Assembly (NCBI GenBank): GCA_025642075.2
Contig: JAODUO010000968.1
Span: forward strand, 36,001-100,000
Direction: 5' to 3'
DNA from: Ridgeia piscesae
Lineage: Eukaryota; Annelida; Polychaeta; Sabellida; Siboglinidae
Length of the DNA stretch: 64,000 nt
Shown here: positions 1 through 15,800 of the stretch, piece by piece
Numbering within the stretch: position 1 is the stretch's first letter
Layout: each line of letters starts with the position of its first letter
Notes under the pieces: generated by a model
Database searches by the model: none
What the model saw: the letters and a program-made list of their open reading frames with translations, nothing else
What the model was told of the DNA's origin: nothing
Made by a program: the position numbers and the translations under genes

Positions 1-74
1 TACTTGTATCAAACCTACATTTAATAGTTACTCTATAACTATAACTCTCCTATCTACAAACATGATGTAAATGA

Positions 75-1593
<1,519 letters not shown>

Positions 1594-1773
1594 GATGAAT
1601 GTGTCATATGCAGTTGACAATGTGTTGGTTAGGCTTGGTTTTTTATTGAGAATTCTGTTCCTTTTGTTGCCTCTTGATATGCCGTCTTTCTTCCAAATCA
1701 TGTTCCTTGTTGTTTTTGCCGTGTACAAGTTCCTTTTTGCAACCATCGTATAGAATATGTGATGATTACATGC

Positions 1774-1779
1774 AATAAA
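1774..1779 (+). promoter_or_regulatory. Polyadenylation signal of ZNF330
   Basis: A canonical AATAAA lies 180 bases after the ZNF330 stop and fits a short 3' UTR. The cleavage site would fall near 1795-1800. Confidence 0.7.
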
Positions 1780-1799
1780 CTTTAGCTCTTCTGCCAAAA

Positions 1800-4480
1800 A
1801 AATCATTACATCTTTCTGGCATGAAAACGTAATCATAGAAAATTCTAACTTTGCATCGAGACCATGACTTCATAGTTGTGTACACCTGCTGGTAAGTTTT
1901 GCTTTTGAAAGTAAAATGAACAACACCCACAAAATTCATTTCAGTCTGTATATGTTTTTCAGAAGAAAACATTACATGTACTAGTATTGTAAATAAGCAT
2001 TTTCAAGACAATGGGTTATAAATGTTCTAGGTAATAATTGGTGATATTACAATGTTCTACACGTGTACTTGTGTACTGCACAAGTCTGACTGTGTTTCAT
2101 GTTCAGTATGCCTTGGAACATAGGCCACACTTAATTTAGAACGGCATATTATAGTTAAATTATACATGATAATTTTACTAATCGGTTATGGTATTACAAA
2201 TATGGCGTCAACAAATGCGTTCACCAGTATTCGGACATGATCATCCCACAATAGCAGGGATGGTCAGTTACAAAAGTGTCCATTTACTGTTTCTTGTTTA
2301 AATTTCTCAATAAAATCACAACGTGATCGATGTGTGTGTTCCGTGTCAAATTCATGACAAAACTAGAGCAGGATGCAATAAGTAGAGCAACAGAATGGTA
2401 GGTGGAACCTTGGCCAAATTTGTTCCAGTTCAACCGGCTGTGAATGAATCCCTCAACAGATCTGACCGTGGTACATATTTGTCTACGGACGGTCCTACGC
2501 TAAATGGAACCCTGATTCTTAAAAGTTCAAAAGCCGATAGCTTCAATCGTGAAATTACGGGGAAATCTGCACTATCGACGACGTATTAATATCGTGATTG
2601 GGTTTGATAATTTTCTGTGCATTGTTTCATTGTCAGAAGATCGTTAGCTCAGTTATAAGATGCGTGAGAACGCGTCATACTACACACAGGAGGTAAAGGA
2701 GTTCGGCTTTCGCGAGACTGTTGGAAGAATTACGTTTTGTATTGATCTTACACGGTGACGTGTACAACTAACCACATTCTGAACATCTTTGCAATAGGCT
2801 AATCTCGTCGTTACTGCAAACGATCTTCAGTCCACCGTCTCTCTGTGTGACGTAGCTGCCCGGGTGGTCCCACGATACGCTGCCTTCTCCATCCTTATTC
2901 TTCCTGCTTCCACGATGTTGTTCTCCAACCAGTCGCTGGTGTCCTGCTCCCACCTTCTTGGGCTTCCCATTCCTCCCTTTCCCCTACCTTTGCTTCTAGG
3001 ATAGCATTACGATCTCTGTCAATAATACACGTGACTATCACAACCCGCTTCCAAGCTTTGCGAAATCAGTTGCGAGAGCAGTTGAGCCACTCACAAAAAT
3101 GTGACAGATCTTCGTGCCATCTTTTTAAGACGACGTCACACATGTCGGACATTTCTTTACGTAACAGTATCTCGCGTAGGCTCACAGCGTCACATAGAAA
3201 CGACAGGTAAACAGCGAGGCGAGCGGGCGTGTGGATGTGACGGGTGTGCGTGATTGCGCGTGTGTGTTTCAGTATCAGAGGGTTTGTTCTGGACTGCGCC
3301 TGCGTTGGAATGTGTGCTGGCGTGCGTGTGTAATGTGTATACACGTGCCGGTATGATCAGAGTTGCGACGTGATGAGACATGAAAGTAAAATTCAGTTAT
3401 TATATATAATACATTAAACAAGTCGTATAGACCAGTTCACTGTCACCTTCAAGGATCGACATTGTTCATTACTGAGACCTTGAAGACTGGTGATGTTGGG
3501 ACAACTACAGAAGCGTGACGTAATGAAGTCGATTTGAATTATTAGTTGAGTATAATAATCTACTCAGTCTGTGCATTATCAGTCCGTGAAGGCCAACAAC
3601 AACACGGAGAGATGATGTAGAGGAGGATGTGGAGTTGAGAGGACTGAAAAACGGAAATGTACAAGCCGGAAAAAATGTCCTAGGACGATCCCGAAGAAGA
3701 ATTTGGTATGAAGCCTCAAATATACATTTTCCGATATACTTTGCCTGCTTATACTTATTGTGGTAATAAAAGTTATTCCTGTTCACGTTTTCTGTTGTGA
3801 ATAACAATAATACTGATACTACTAACAATATAATATAAATCAATCTTTGACGCATACGTTTATGCAAACAAATTAGCCCTGCTCACCCGTGTCATGATCG
3901 CGTCACTTGCATCGTGCAGGGTCCGGGGTTATACCCGTGCTTATTGGTCGGCCCCTATATTTGTGTAATTTGTGTAATTTGCCTGGGTGTCGCCTGCCTT
4001 AGCTTGACGTGCCCGTCCCTAGACATGTTGAATATGTCCCCGATGATTAATTACATAACAAGGTGTAAGTGGACGCTTTCTAACCCACGCGCGTGAGTGT
4101 GTGCATGCGTGCGTGCGTACGAACAGGCCTACGTGTTCGGATTTGTGACATGTGGCGTGAAATTAGTTGAACATCAAATGATCTGTACCATTCGTTTACT
4201 CCATACGCATCCCCGATTAGCAAGTTTACATCATCCAGTTTACGGTCACCGTCAAGGTCCGACATTAGACACTGCCACGAATACTGTCGATGCACCGCAA
4301 CCACGGGATGTCACTGGACTTTTTTTCGAAAGAGGGGTGCGTGTATTGAAGGCTTCAGAAATGTGATTTGCCGATTTAAACTCCGCACTCTCAGTTTATT
4401 GTGGTAGTAGCTGCGCTCTAGCTCCGCTCTCGTGTCTGTTGTGAACATTGACAATAATACTCAATATTATTTATTATAAA
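1800..4480. other. Intergenic, no gene recognised
   Basis: No convincing exon is seen here. Around 2758-3000 the minus strand holds a short, frame-broken coding-like segment (motif DWLENNIVEAGRIRM, then GLKIVCSNDEISLLQ) that resembles the C-terminal end of a retroelement polyprotein, but I cannot name it. The stretches at 3430-3850 and 4230-4480 share similar segments in the same orientation and are probably two old copies of one dispersed repeat. Confidence 0.45.
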
Positions 4481-4490
4481 AAAAAAACAG

Positions 4491-5010
<520 letters not shown>

Positions 5011-5457
5011 ATGTGTATGCGTGTGTATATGGGTGGGGTGTCTACGTGTGTGCGTGCATGCAAAACTTGCGTGAGTGCATGTGTATCTACTGCGTGCGTG
5101 CATACGATCGTGCATGTGCCGTGCGGGAAATACGAAGATCACAACTGAGATGGGTGAACTGCATAGAGACACGGGGATCGAAGAAATGCAGTTGATCGTG
5201 GTTGCTGATATCATGCATGCCCGTGGCGTGGTGGATAAGAACAAATCGGTGGCTACAGCGGCAGACTGTATTAGGCCTAACATATCGTAAAGTACATGCA
5301 ACTGACAACCAAGGATACATTAAGATATTAAGCGTATAATTATTATAGGTTTTCCTATTGACAAAATTCAACCATGTACAGCCGAATTGCATGTATGGTT
5401 ACCTCGGTGAAATGGCCACCTCGCAATTAGACCAAAGGATAGTTACAACATATTTAC

Positions 5458-5458
<1 letters not shown>

Positions 5459-5488
<30 letters not shown>

Positions 5489-5639
5489 TGTATGTATGTA
5501 TGTATGTATGTATGTATGTATGTATGTATGTATGTTTGTATGTATGTATGTATGTATGTATGTATGTATGTATGTATGCATGCATGCATGCATGCATGTC
5601 ATGCATGCATGCATGCATGCATGTATGTATATCATATAT

Positions 5640-5699
<60 letters not shown>

Positions 5700-5700
5700 C
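5459..5700. repeat. (GTAT)n-(GCAT)n-(AT)n microsatellite
   Basis: About 115 bases of GTAT units pass into GCAT units and then into an AT tract of about 70 bases. Neighbouring motifs differ by single substitutions, as expected from stepwise decay of one array. Confidence 0.97.
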
Positions 5701-5859
5701 AGGCCTTGACATTAATAGTCTATAGACCCTATACAAATAAAATTGTATAGGCCCCGGGCTATAAATAACTGTGAGGCCAAGATTAAGGCAACAAATGTGG
5801 CGCAGCCAGGCAAACTCTTCAAACTGCTAACCGGTTTGTTTTATATATACCACATGCTA

Positions 5860-6165
5860 GACGAATCTGCAGAATGCGGCCGGTTGTCGATCAAGAGATC
5901 GTCCGTCCGCCGGCACTGTGATCGTGATCAAGAGCCGTGGCCCCCAAACCTGATTTGATAGCTCGGCGAACACTTTCGCTAGCCACTCGATGACAGTCGA
6001 TTCTCATCGCCTCGCCAAGCGGCGAAACGGGGAACTACCCTGACTGGCGGGCGCCATATTGGATTTGTATACCGCTGTGGTCTCGCTGGTAGGCGTAACT
6101 ACTCTAGGAAGTTTTCACTCGTACGCTGCTTATCAAACGTTTTACATGATCGCAGCCGTGCCGCG
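5860..6165 (+). promoter_or_regulatory. Probable promoter and 5' UTR of GRAF
   Basis: A locally CpG-richer segment lies immediately upstream of the GRAF start codon, unlike the AT-rich surroundings. It contains a GCCATATT motif at 6053-6060 that fits the YY1 consensus GCCATNTT, a common element near animal transcription starts. The start site itself cannot be placed from sequence. Confidence 0.5.
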
Positions 6166-6319
6166 ATGGTGCTGCAAACATTGGAATTCAGTGAATGCAT
6201 CATTGACAGTCCGTATTTTAGACAAAAGTTGCACGGCCACGAAAAGGAGTTGGAAAAAACGAGCAAATGGATCAAAGGACTCATCGGAGAATGCAAAGAT
6301 ATTCTGAGCGCCGCCAAAA
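6166..6319 (+). CDS. ARHGAP26: GRAF exon 1 (start of BAR, residues 1-51)
   Basis: Starts with ATG and reads [11 protein letters not shown]...CKDILSAAK. Donor GTACGT. The encoded helix matches the first BAR helix of the family. Confidence 0.93.
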
Positions 6320-9300
6320 GTACGTAACTGCCGTTACGGCGTTATACGATTTTCGTTACGCAAGTCACACTGTTACGGTACACTGAAATGTATGGAACTG
6401 CGGTTTTTCCACTTTGTCTGATTCGGACTGCGCTTGTTTTTTTATCTGAAGTTGTTTCTAAAACCCTTCCGGCTGCGTCCCGTTCTGTGCCAGCCCGAGA
6501 CCCAATCATGACGATCGTGTGCTGCTCATCAATAATAAACAACCGCGGACATTCTTTTATTTTGCATCCGGTCATCGTCCATATGACATTCTACGCACGC
6601 ACGTTTATTTGTGTAGCATTATTTAGTCATCTCTACGTAACACAAACTGTGACAAAGTCAAGTACAGTATTTATATAGATTATAGTTGTACCGCATCCAG
6701 TCATCCACTGAAATTTGAGTCGGCATTACTGCCAAAGTGACTCATATAACCAAAGAAATGGGATGTTTGGTGTGAAACTCTTCCGCAATAAAATCTAGGC
6801 ATTGCGCTGAATTAGAGTCGGTTTACCAGCTACAAACTATTCGAAGCAGCACCAATAAATTTAGTTAGTGGCAAAATAAATTAGTTAGTGGCAATTTTAG
6901 GTCAACTTGTGACGTGAACTCATCGACCTCATGCCATGCAAACTAGATGGGGAGGAGGAGGCATGGCAGACGCGATGTAATTCATGTCTGTTTCATTTGT
7001 GCCATTCCACAGATGCCGCTTGTGTCTGAGGTACAGTTTTTATAAAAGTAGCATTGGCATGTCATGAATATAACTATGATAAAATAGTTTGATTAAAATG
7101 TCCCTATGATATTAAAACATAATTTAGAAAAATTTCATCCCAAACTAAAAGTACAGATATATCCAAATTAGCACGTGATTAACCATTACCATACTGCATG
7201 ACCTTTTAGCGGCTATTCAGGTTTTGTGAAGGTTTGCAATTCTATACGTTTTAAGTCATAATTATCCACTATGTGGAGCCACTTGTGTACAGTGACCAAG
7301 CTGACTAAATTACGTATTTACTTGTTGTTGTTTATTATCGGTCACCAATAGTTTTCAGAGATTTTCTCGGTTTTTGAAGTTGGATTATTCACACCGGCGG
7401 TATTTCAACTGGTCAGTGATTTGCTATCATCGTATGTTTTGGGTGGTTAATTTGATAGTTTTTGCGAAGAAACTATATCGGATGATGATGACATTAGAAA
7501 CTTGGATTATCTTGGCACTGAAAATGACCGAGACAGTGGGATTAATTTTGATCGGTACTTGGACTCCAGTGATGATAAAAGTTACAGCATGAAACTAGAG
7601 GAAGAGCCCTACCATGTTGTCATTGTACATACAGTACAGCTCATTTTATTCACCGATTTAATTATCGTTATCCAGGGCTTTATGAAGGATAAAATTATTG
7701 CCAGTCACACATGTTTTGGTGGACACATGAGGTTAACTGTTAAGCCAGTTTACAAACTTTTAAATGTGTCTGATGACCTGAAATGGACTACAAACACACA
7801 TGTGACACCATTTTCACTCACTTTGAAGGCATGACTAACAATATCTATGGTTTTGGAAGACCTGTTTTTTGCTCCTTCATTTCTTTAGCCATCCACCCAT
7901 ATTACTACCCGTCCATATTCGTTTTTACCCGTCCAAATGACGGGTGGACGGGTCTCTACATAAAGCTATGTCGTTATCATACTTTCCAAAAATATATATA
8001 AGATCCCTCTTCATTAAATGCATATTTGGTCCTCAAATCTTGACTTGAAATAAGGTTGTCAAGTTTGCCATTCATTCACTGGGAATGCCATACTCAGTGG
8101 TCACACCAGATCAGGGCTGTAATACTGAAATGGTTAAGAAACCCTTTGGTCAGTTTCTTCTGGCCATCCAAGACGGTATAGGTTGCTTCAAGTTTTATGA
8201 GAAACCAACCCCTTATGTAAATTGCGGTAATTGGCTGAGTGATCGTGCTTTGAATACTGTCACAAAAATTAATCATTCTAAATACTGAAAATTGTCCAGA
8301 TCTCCCAAATTTACACAATCTAGCACATTCACCCTGAAACACTGAACCTACCCCAGATTTGCCTGTCCCAACCTTTGATAACTTGACCTAGTTCCTACAA
8401 AGGTTGATTAACCTGTGTGTATATGCAGGATAAATTTGTTGCCAGTCAAAATTTGTTTGGTAGACACATGCATGTTAATTCACAAACAAACAAGCCAGTC
8501 GAGACATGTGAATGTGATCTAAAGTACAAACTTATTTTTTACCTCTGCACCACACATCCAGTGATATTACACGTGTACTACCCACCCACAGCAGGTCTTA
8601 CTGCTGAGTGGGTCTCTACAGAAAGCTTTGCAATGATGTTTTGTAGTTGAGTGTCTGGGCCTTCTAGCTTCAGCAACATTGTTGATATGTTGTGATATCC
8701 AGTTGATATGAATTACAAAGTATCACAACTGTGCAGTCACTATGTTTGCCTTCACTATTTCATAGCGGTATTTATTTTTAAGTAGATTTAACCAGATTGC
8801 CATCAAATGTATAGCTTTGTGCTTCAGGTGGCATGTGGACTCGGAAGCCTTAGGTTTATCGAATCCCAAAATGTTCCACCTACTACCAAGTGTTAAGTAT
8901 TTATTAGGAGTTTAGGACATTTTTGGATATTTATGCTATAAGAGGTGATATCGGTATGCTAATTGGGTCAATGTTCCATGTCATATCCTCAGTAGTACTT
9001 GACATAAACTTTTTATAATTTGCATTTTTGGTGTTCTTGTTTTACAGTAACTATGCAACAATTAATCAGAGGTGGAATGTAAAAAAATTTCATTTTATTC
9101 GTAATGTTGCTGCATGCTGCATCCATATTTAGAATCCTGGCTTAAGAAGCCACCAATACATTACTAAAGTAAACACAAACCAGTTTAAATAAAGCGGTGC
9201 TTTCAGTTTCTAGTAAACAAAAGTGTGTTATTTGATTTAATGGTCAAACATATTCACATAAAACTCCACATTTGCAAAACATTAGTCAATTAGAACAAGT

Positions 9301-9832
9301 TGATTCCAATCAAACCATTTATGTTTAATAGTGGTGGTTTCCTGCATACAAGATAAAAGATGTTTTGAATGGCAACTAATAACAATGTAACAACATTACG
9401 CCAATATCTAAGTAGTAGTAGTAGTAATGTACAGATATCGGTTTGACCCATTTCTCGGACAGTGTACATACCTAACCCAAAGTCCATAATTACGGGTTGA
9501 CACCGTTCTGAAACTAAATGTGCCTCAGGCATGCCGCAGCATTGGCCTACTACCCTGGTTAGGCTATGTATAGCCCAAAGGCTGTTCAATCTGAATCAAA
9601 CACAGGCTTTTCCTTTCTGGTCTAGTGGCTGGTATGTGGGGTCACTCAGGCATTGATATTATAAATATTGCTTAGTTACCATCTGTATGTGCTGTGTTTG
9701 GCAGACAGTGCATTACCTGGTTTACAATACTTTACAAGTCACCCCGGGCAAAAAGCAATAGACGGAATAATTATCCCATTACATGTAGCAGGACACTTGA
9801 CAGCTTTATGTGTGTGTGTGACTGTGTGTGTG

Positions 9833-9868
<36 letters not shown>

Positions 9869-12800
9869 ATATAGTGCCGTTGTGCAAAAAGTTGCATCCT
9901 GTTCTAAATTATTTTAATCTTGTATTTTTATATGCTTAATACTCAAATTTCACCTACAAAAAATTACAGGAAAATATTTTATTTGGAAAAACCTAATACT
10001 GATATGGTGCAATATAACATACTTTCACCAATACCAGGATATTTTTATTATGTTATGTGTGTGCATAGATTGTCATCCAATGCTTTTTGTACAGTAAACA
10101 TAGTACATACTAACCATTATTAACTATGACTTCCAGTTTATATTCACCATTAAACTAATGATAAGCTAAGTGTAATTGTAAGACCAGTAATTAAACACCT
10201 TGTCTCTTTTGTAATGATTAATCTCACTTTAATTTATAATGCTGCCTTGGACACCGGCCAATGCCTGTACGTGTTAAAAAAACAAGATTGGTGCAGTTGG
10301 CTGCATGACACTGAAAGGGTTAATGAGCTACCTGGATAGGATATTTAATAATATTGGAACAACTGGATCATGAAAGTATGTTCATTGTTTAGGTGTAACT
10401 CACTCTTGTTATCCCAAGAGACATCAACAGTGTATTTTGCACACAAGGGTTTTCCAATCAACACGTAGAAAGGTTAGGTTTCCCTGCAGTATCTCTAGAG
10501 AGCTGTGTACACATAGTTATGTATATAGCTTTAGTCAGAGACCCATAGCTTTATGTAGGACGGGTAGAAATATGGTGGACAGGTAAAAAATGAAGGAGCA
10601 AAAAAATGTCTTCCAAAACCATAGATATTGTGTGAAAATGGTGTCACATGTGTGTTTGTTGTCCATTTCAGGTCATCAGACACATTTAAAAGTTTGTAAA
10701 CTGGCTTAACAGTTAACATCTGACACCAAAACATGTGTGACTGGCAATAATTTTATCCTGCATAAAGCCCTGCAGAGACATGTCCGCCCATCTTTTGGCA
10801 GGCAAAGTAAGTTTTGGACAGGTAAAATTTGAGTGAACGAAATTACAATATTCACTCTATGCACGGTTAGAATTAATTGTATACACATATGTCATCCTCT
10901 GTCGCTGACCAGGGGTCACTGCTGACTGATTGTGTCAGTGACAATCAACAGTACCCCTGGCTGATCGCTTTGTGAAACTCTGAATTTAACCTCAGCCTGT
11001 GAAAACGCTTATTAGATTGAATAAGATTAACCAGTGGATGGCGGCAGGTTAGGTGAATAAAGTGAGGTGATCGTAATAAAACTTGTTTCAGGCAATCGTA
11101 GCTCTCGTTACATGCAGTGTTTGGGATATAGAAGCAACCATTTGATACAAACATTAAGTTGTTCAACTGCTCATTCTATTGGGCGAATGGATTCCCAGAA
11201 GTTATCCGCTTTCAAATTGAGGCGGGTATGTGCTGTTCATATGGGTGACACAGTCACGACTGGCAAAGCCAATTTAATTACTAGTTTGCTTCCACACTTT
11301 GAGTAGGGGAACTGCCAGTACCGTGGCTAGTTTCCCTGGCAAACAACCCTGGCTAGCAACAATGACACATGTATCTAATTATCTACCAGGACATTTTGAA
11401 ATACATAAAGGCTTTTGTGTATGTATTACTAAATTATTTATTACAGAATTGTTTAAAAAAAATTGCAAAGCAGTTTCACACAAGTTCAGTTACTGTCGTT
11501 TATTATTTCCTATGTTTACATGGCATATATTACGCTATGGACCCTGAAATGATGTAACCTTCACTTTGCAGGTCTGTCAAAAGCGCAGAGGACTTTCTCA
11601 AACACACTGATGAAATTCAAGTTCGAATGCATTGGCAGTGAACGAACAGACGATGAAAAAGTTATCGGTAAATGTTTGACTTTCTGTTTATCAGTCCCTG
11701 ATATTTTGTTGCAATTTATGAATTATGATTTAAATCTATTTCAGCATTTAAAACACTTTGCTACTGTGAATGTGTGTGAGTTATAATCAGTAGTGATTTA
11801 TGCAAGTAATCTAGCAGTCATTCAAATTTGGAATGTCAACGACCAGGCCATTCACATGTCAGCACTGTGCATTTGCAGCTCATTTAAAATGCTGGACTTT
11901 GATATTTGTATAGCCTGGTTATGTTCTTAAATATTATAATTCAGTAAATACTTGTTCTAGGACTGGGACTAGTGACACATTAAAATTAAATGCTGCTGCA
12001 GTTTCTTTTCATTTTATTTAGATCAACAATGTCGTTACAATTAGAAATGTGATATGTATGCCCAGTTCACTGTTAATTATTTATGGCACATATGTTGCTG
12101 AGTTATGGATCGATAGAAATATGTGATACAGCAAGTTTGGTAGGCATTTCTCCAAGGTGAGGGTTCTGATATGATTTTGAATTTAAAAGCATTACTAATG
12201 CCATTGGAATGGTGTCATGCAGTATAATCAGTACCAATTATAATTGTAGTGTCATTTCTAAATGGGAATCAATTACAAATGCAGCAGTTTGCTTGTGTAA
12301 TCAATTAAACGCATACAGTCAGATAGAACCCTGCTCAAGATATGGCTGCCATGTTTCTATTTGTAACACAGCCATGTTATCACAATACGCCAGGGCTCCG
12401 CTTGCCATCTGGCAATGTTCAACACACATGTTCTAGTGTCTCACACCTCTAATCTCTCCTGTGTGTGTACATTTATAGCCTCACATTACCAGTGGCTGTG
12501 TGTTCTGTAAAGTAGTGCCAACCAGTGGTGAATACAGTGTTCATATAGAGCATAGAAATGCTTCAGTTGCACATTGTGTCAGTTAAAAATCACCTCCTTG
12601 AAAGCCAGGAATTTTTCCAATGGCATAGAAAAGCCTGGAATTCTTCCCAGTTTTTATAAATAAAATAGCAGACAACCATGATAATGTTCAGTTTTCTGCC
12701 TAAATTGACACGTGTGAAAACTGTGACAAACTTCTTAGCACCAGGGGGTGCCACTGTAGGAACACATTTTAAAAGACACAAAATAGGACTTTAATAGGTA

Positions 12801-15800
12801 GCGATTGTTTATAACTGCGGTCATTTTGTCTCCTTCGACAGGTGTCAGTTAGTTCAGGACTTCAGGTTTACATGTGATTAATTAAACTGAACATAATCCT
12901 GTGTGTTACTATAGTGTACAGAAATGTTAGTCGGGTTTCGCTAGGATATTTCAGAGGAAGTGGTTTGGAATCTTTTAGTTGCTGAAGTGTGAACACTAGA
13001 CTAGTACTGTGCAGATGATTACCAGTTCATTTATATTTCTTATCGATTGATTAATTCCAATGTTTTATGATTGGTGCTTATTTTGATTATAAAAATACCT
13101 ATTTTGGTCTTTTAAAATGTGTTTCGTTTATCCGCACACTTTGGTTCCTAAAGTTTTTGGACAGATATACGAAACATGGTTTAGTGATATTATACAATAC
13201 ATGGTATCAAGATGGTTCCCCACACAAAACACATGGGTCGCGAAACAACTAGATTATTGAAGACCAGATAAATATAAATAGCTTGAAATATCCACCTGTA
13301 TATCCGGTAGTTGTTTTCACGAAAATGGTGTCATAGATATTGTTCAAAACTGTTGTTACTCAGAAGCAACACTTTGCAGGAAGTTGTAAGGCATTACATA
13401 TGTAAACATCACAGGGTGTCCAGTAAGCTTTCTGCACATGGCTATTTTTATGTACTTTTGTATGGTTTTTGTCAAATATATCATCATGGTTATGTGGCAC
13501 GACTGCTGCCACCTTGCAATAAAACATTTAGAATGGTCACCTACATGGGGCTACAGGCTGATTACAGTATAACTGAACAAACCGATCCAAACACTGCTGA
13601 ACACTATAGAAAATAGTTATAATTACAGTTAGCTAAATACAGATCTGCATCAGCATTTTACATTGATATTTCCAGAGTTTGTAACTTTATATTATATACA
13701 CTGGTGTTCCTACTCACAGAAACTCATTCTCAACTAATTATTTCATTTCGTAAAATATTTTTACAGATGCTATTTTAAGTTTAGAAACAGCCATTTTAGT
13801 ATGATTTATCGTACTGTTCCAGCTGACTCGATGGAACAGTTTGGGAAACTGATTTCCACTATTGAAGATGCCAGGGACATTATGGTAAGTAGCTCGTTCA
13901 TGGTAAGTAGCTCGTTCACCACTAAAAGTTAAGTTTCCTGGTTACCATGGTACGTTTATCAGGATGTTTGTGTCGTTAACATTCCTGAAAGCAAAGTGGA
14001 GCAAGCATGGCCTAACCCCAGTGTCGTGAGATATAGCTAGTCCATTAGCTACCCCTGGCTTTAGGGAAGATTAAGTCTGACATAGGAATAAGTCTGAGAT
14101 AGACGTAAACAAACAAATTGTCTTTCTAGTAACATTAATATTTAAAAAGCTGTGGATGGAGTAGGTAGTGAGTATGGCATGTTTTCATGAACTGTCACGA
14201 TTTCCGTAAAATAACATCTTTAACAAAGGTGCCATATTTATAATAGGTTATTACAGAAACATTTCCCCTGATGCATCGTTTGTTACAACTGGATGAAAGA
14301 CTACTTCAGTTTATTCAGAATATTTTATAAATTTATAAACTCACAGCATTGTCTTATCCACAGTTAAACCAGGCGGATGAACAAATAATCCGGCCTCTGG
14401 AAACCTTCAGAAAGGAGCAAATCGGACAAGCAAAGGTGTGTATCTTCCATGAGTGTAATGGTTGGAATCAGGAATTTTTTAATAGATAATATATGAAAAT
14501 GTGCGCAGTGAAAAAATAGTTGGGCGGTGTAAATTTATGTAATGGTGATACTTGATGTTGTGACTGAACAGGGGAAAGCTGGTTGACTTAGAAATATGGC
14601 ATATTCTTTGTTAAAGGGTTTCTTTGTAAGTTTAAATACATTTGAGGTATCAAAACATGATAATTTTCCGTAAGACTTTCCCTGCATATCAATGCATACC
14701 AGGAGTGCTATCTGCGCAAAAAATGTTACACTTATTCTGTTAGTTATTCAACCTGTCGAATAAACCCTAAATCTAGTGAACAGAACATAATATTTGTGAC
14801 CATGCATTATATGGTTAGTATAGATGGAGCCCAAACTAGAAACTCCATATATGCAGAATAATTTTTCCAATATATTGTCAGGGTCATTAGTGATTAAAAA
14901 AACAGTTTTAAATAAATAAATATATTGAATTACATTAAATAATTAAGTCAACAGGATTAATTTAGAATTATGTACATTAAAATGAGCTAAATTTTTGTGA
15001 AGAATCCCTACAATTCACAGTTGCATGCTTACCTTTGAGAATCAGTTTGAAACAAGATGAACCTTCTAATTACTTGTTGTTCTCCCTCACTAAACACATA
15101 ATCACTAAACATGAGAACATCTTTCATGGAATTTGCTTAACTATTTTATCGAAATGATCACATTCAGCACATGTATGCATTGCTCTTCTGCAGAATGGCA
15201 AGAAGGTTTTTGACAAGCACACAGCAAAGTTCTGCCAATCGCTTGAGAAGTACCTGAATTTGAAAACGAAGGCAGGTGATGCCATACTGCAAGAGGTAGG
15301 TCTGCAGACGTGGAGATGAGAGACCTCCACGCATGTTGCCAGTCAGTTGTTTAATACAATACTGTTTACAGGGTTGCTGTCAAATTGTGCCTATGTGAAC
15401 TTTGAAGTGCACTGGCCATGGTTGCTGTCAAATGGTGCCCATATGAAGTGCACTAGTCATGGTTGCAGTCAAATGGCACCTATGTGAAGTGCACTAGCCA
15501 TGGTTGCTGGCAAATGGTGCCCATATGAAGTGCACTAGTCATGGTTGCAGTCAAATGGCACCTATGTGAAGTGCACTAGCCATGGTTACTCTCAAATGGC
15601 ACCTAGATGTGAAATGCACTGGTCATGGTTGCTGTCAAACGGTGCCTATGTGAAGTGCACTGGCCATGGTTGCTCTCAAATTGCACCTATGTGAAGTGCA
15701 CTGGCCATGGTTACTCTCAAATGGCACCTAGATGTGAAATGCACTGGTCATGGTTGCTGTCAAACGGTGCCTATGTGAAGTGCACTGGCCATGGTTGCTG

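Noticed and set aside
7480..7834. Acidic coding-like frame in GRAF intron 1 as a piggyBac transposase N-terminus
   Set aside because: Acidic composition alone is not enough; no catalytic region follows and the stretch overlaps a dispersed repeat.
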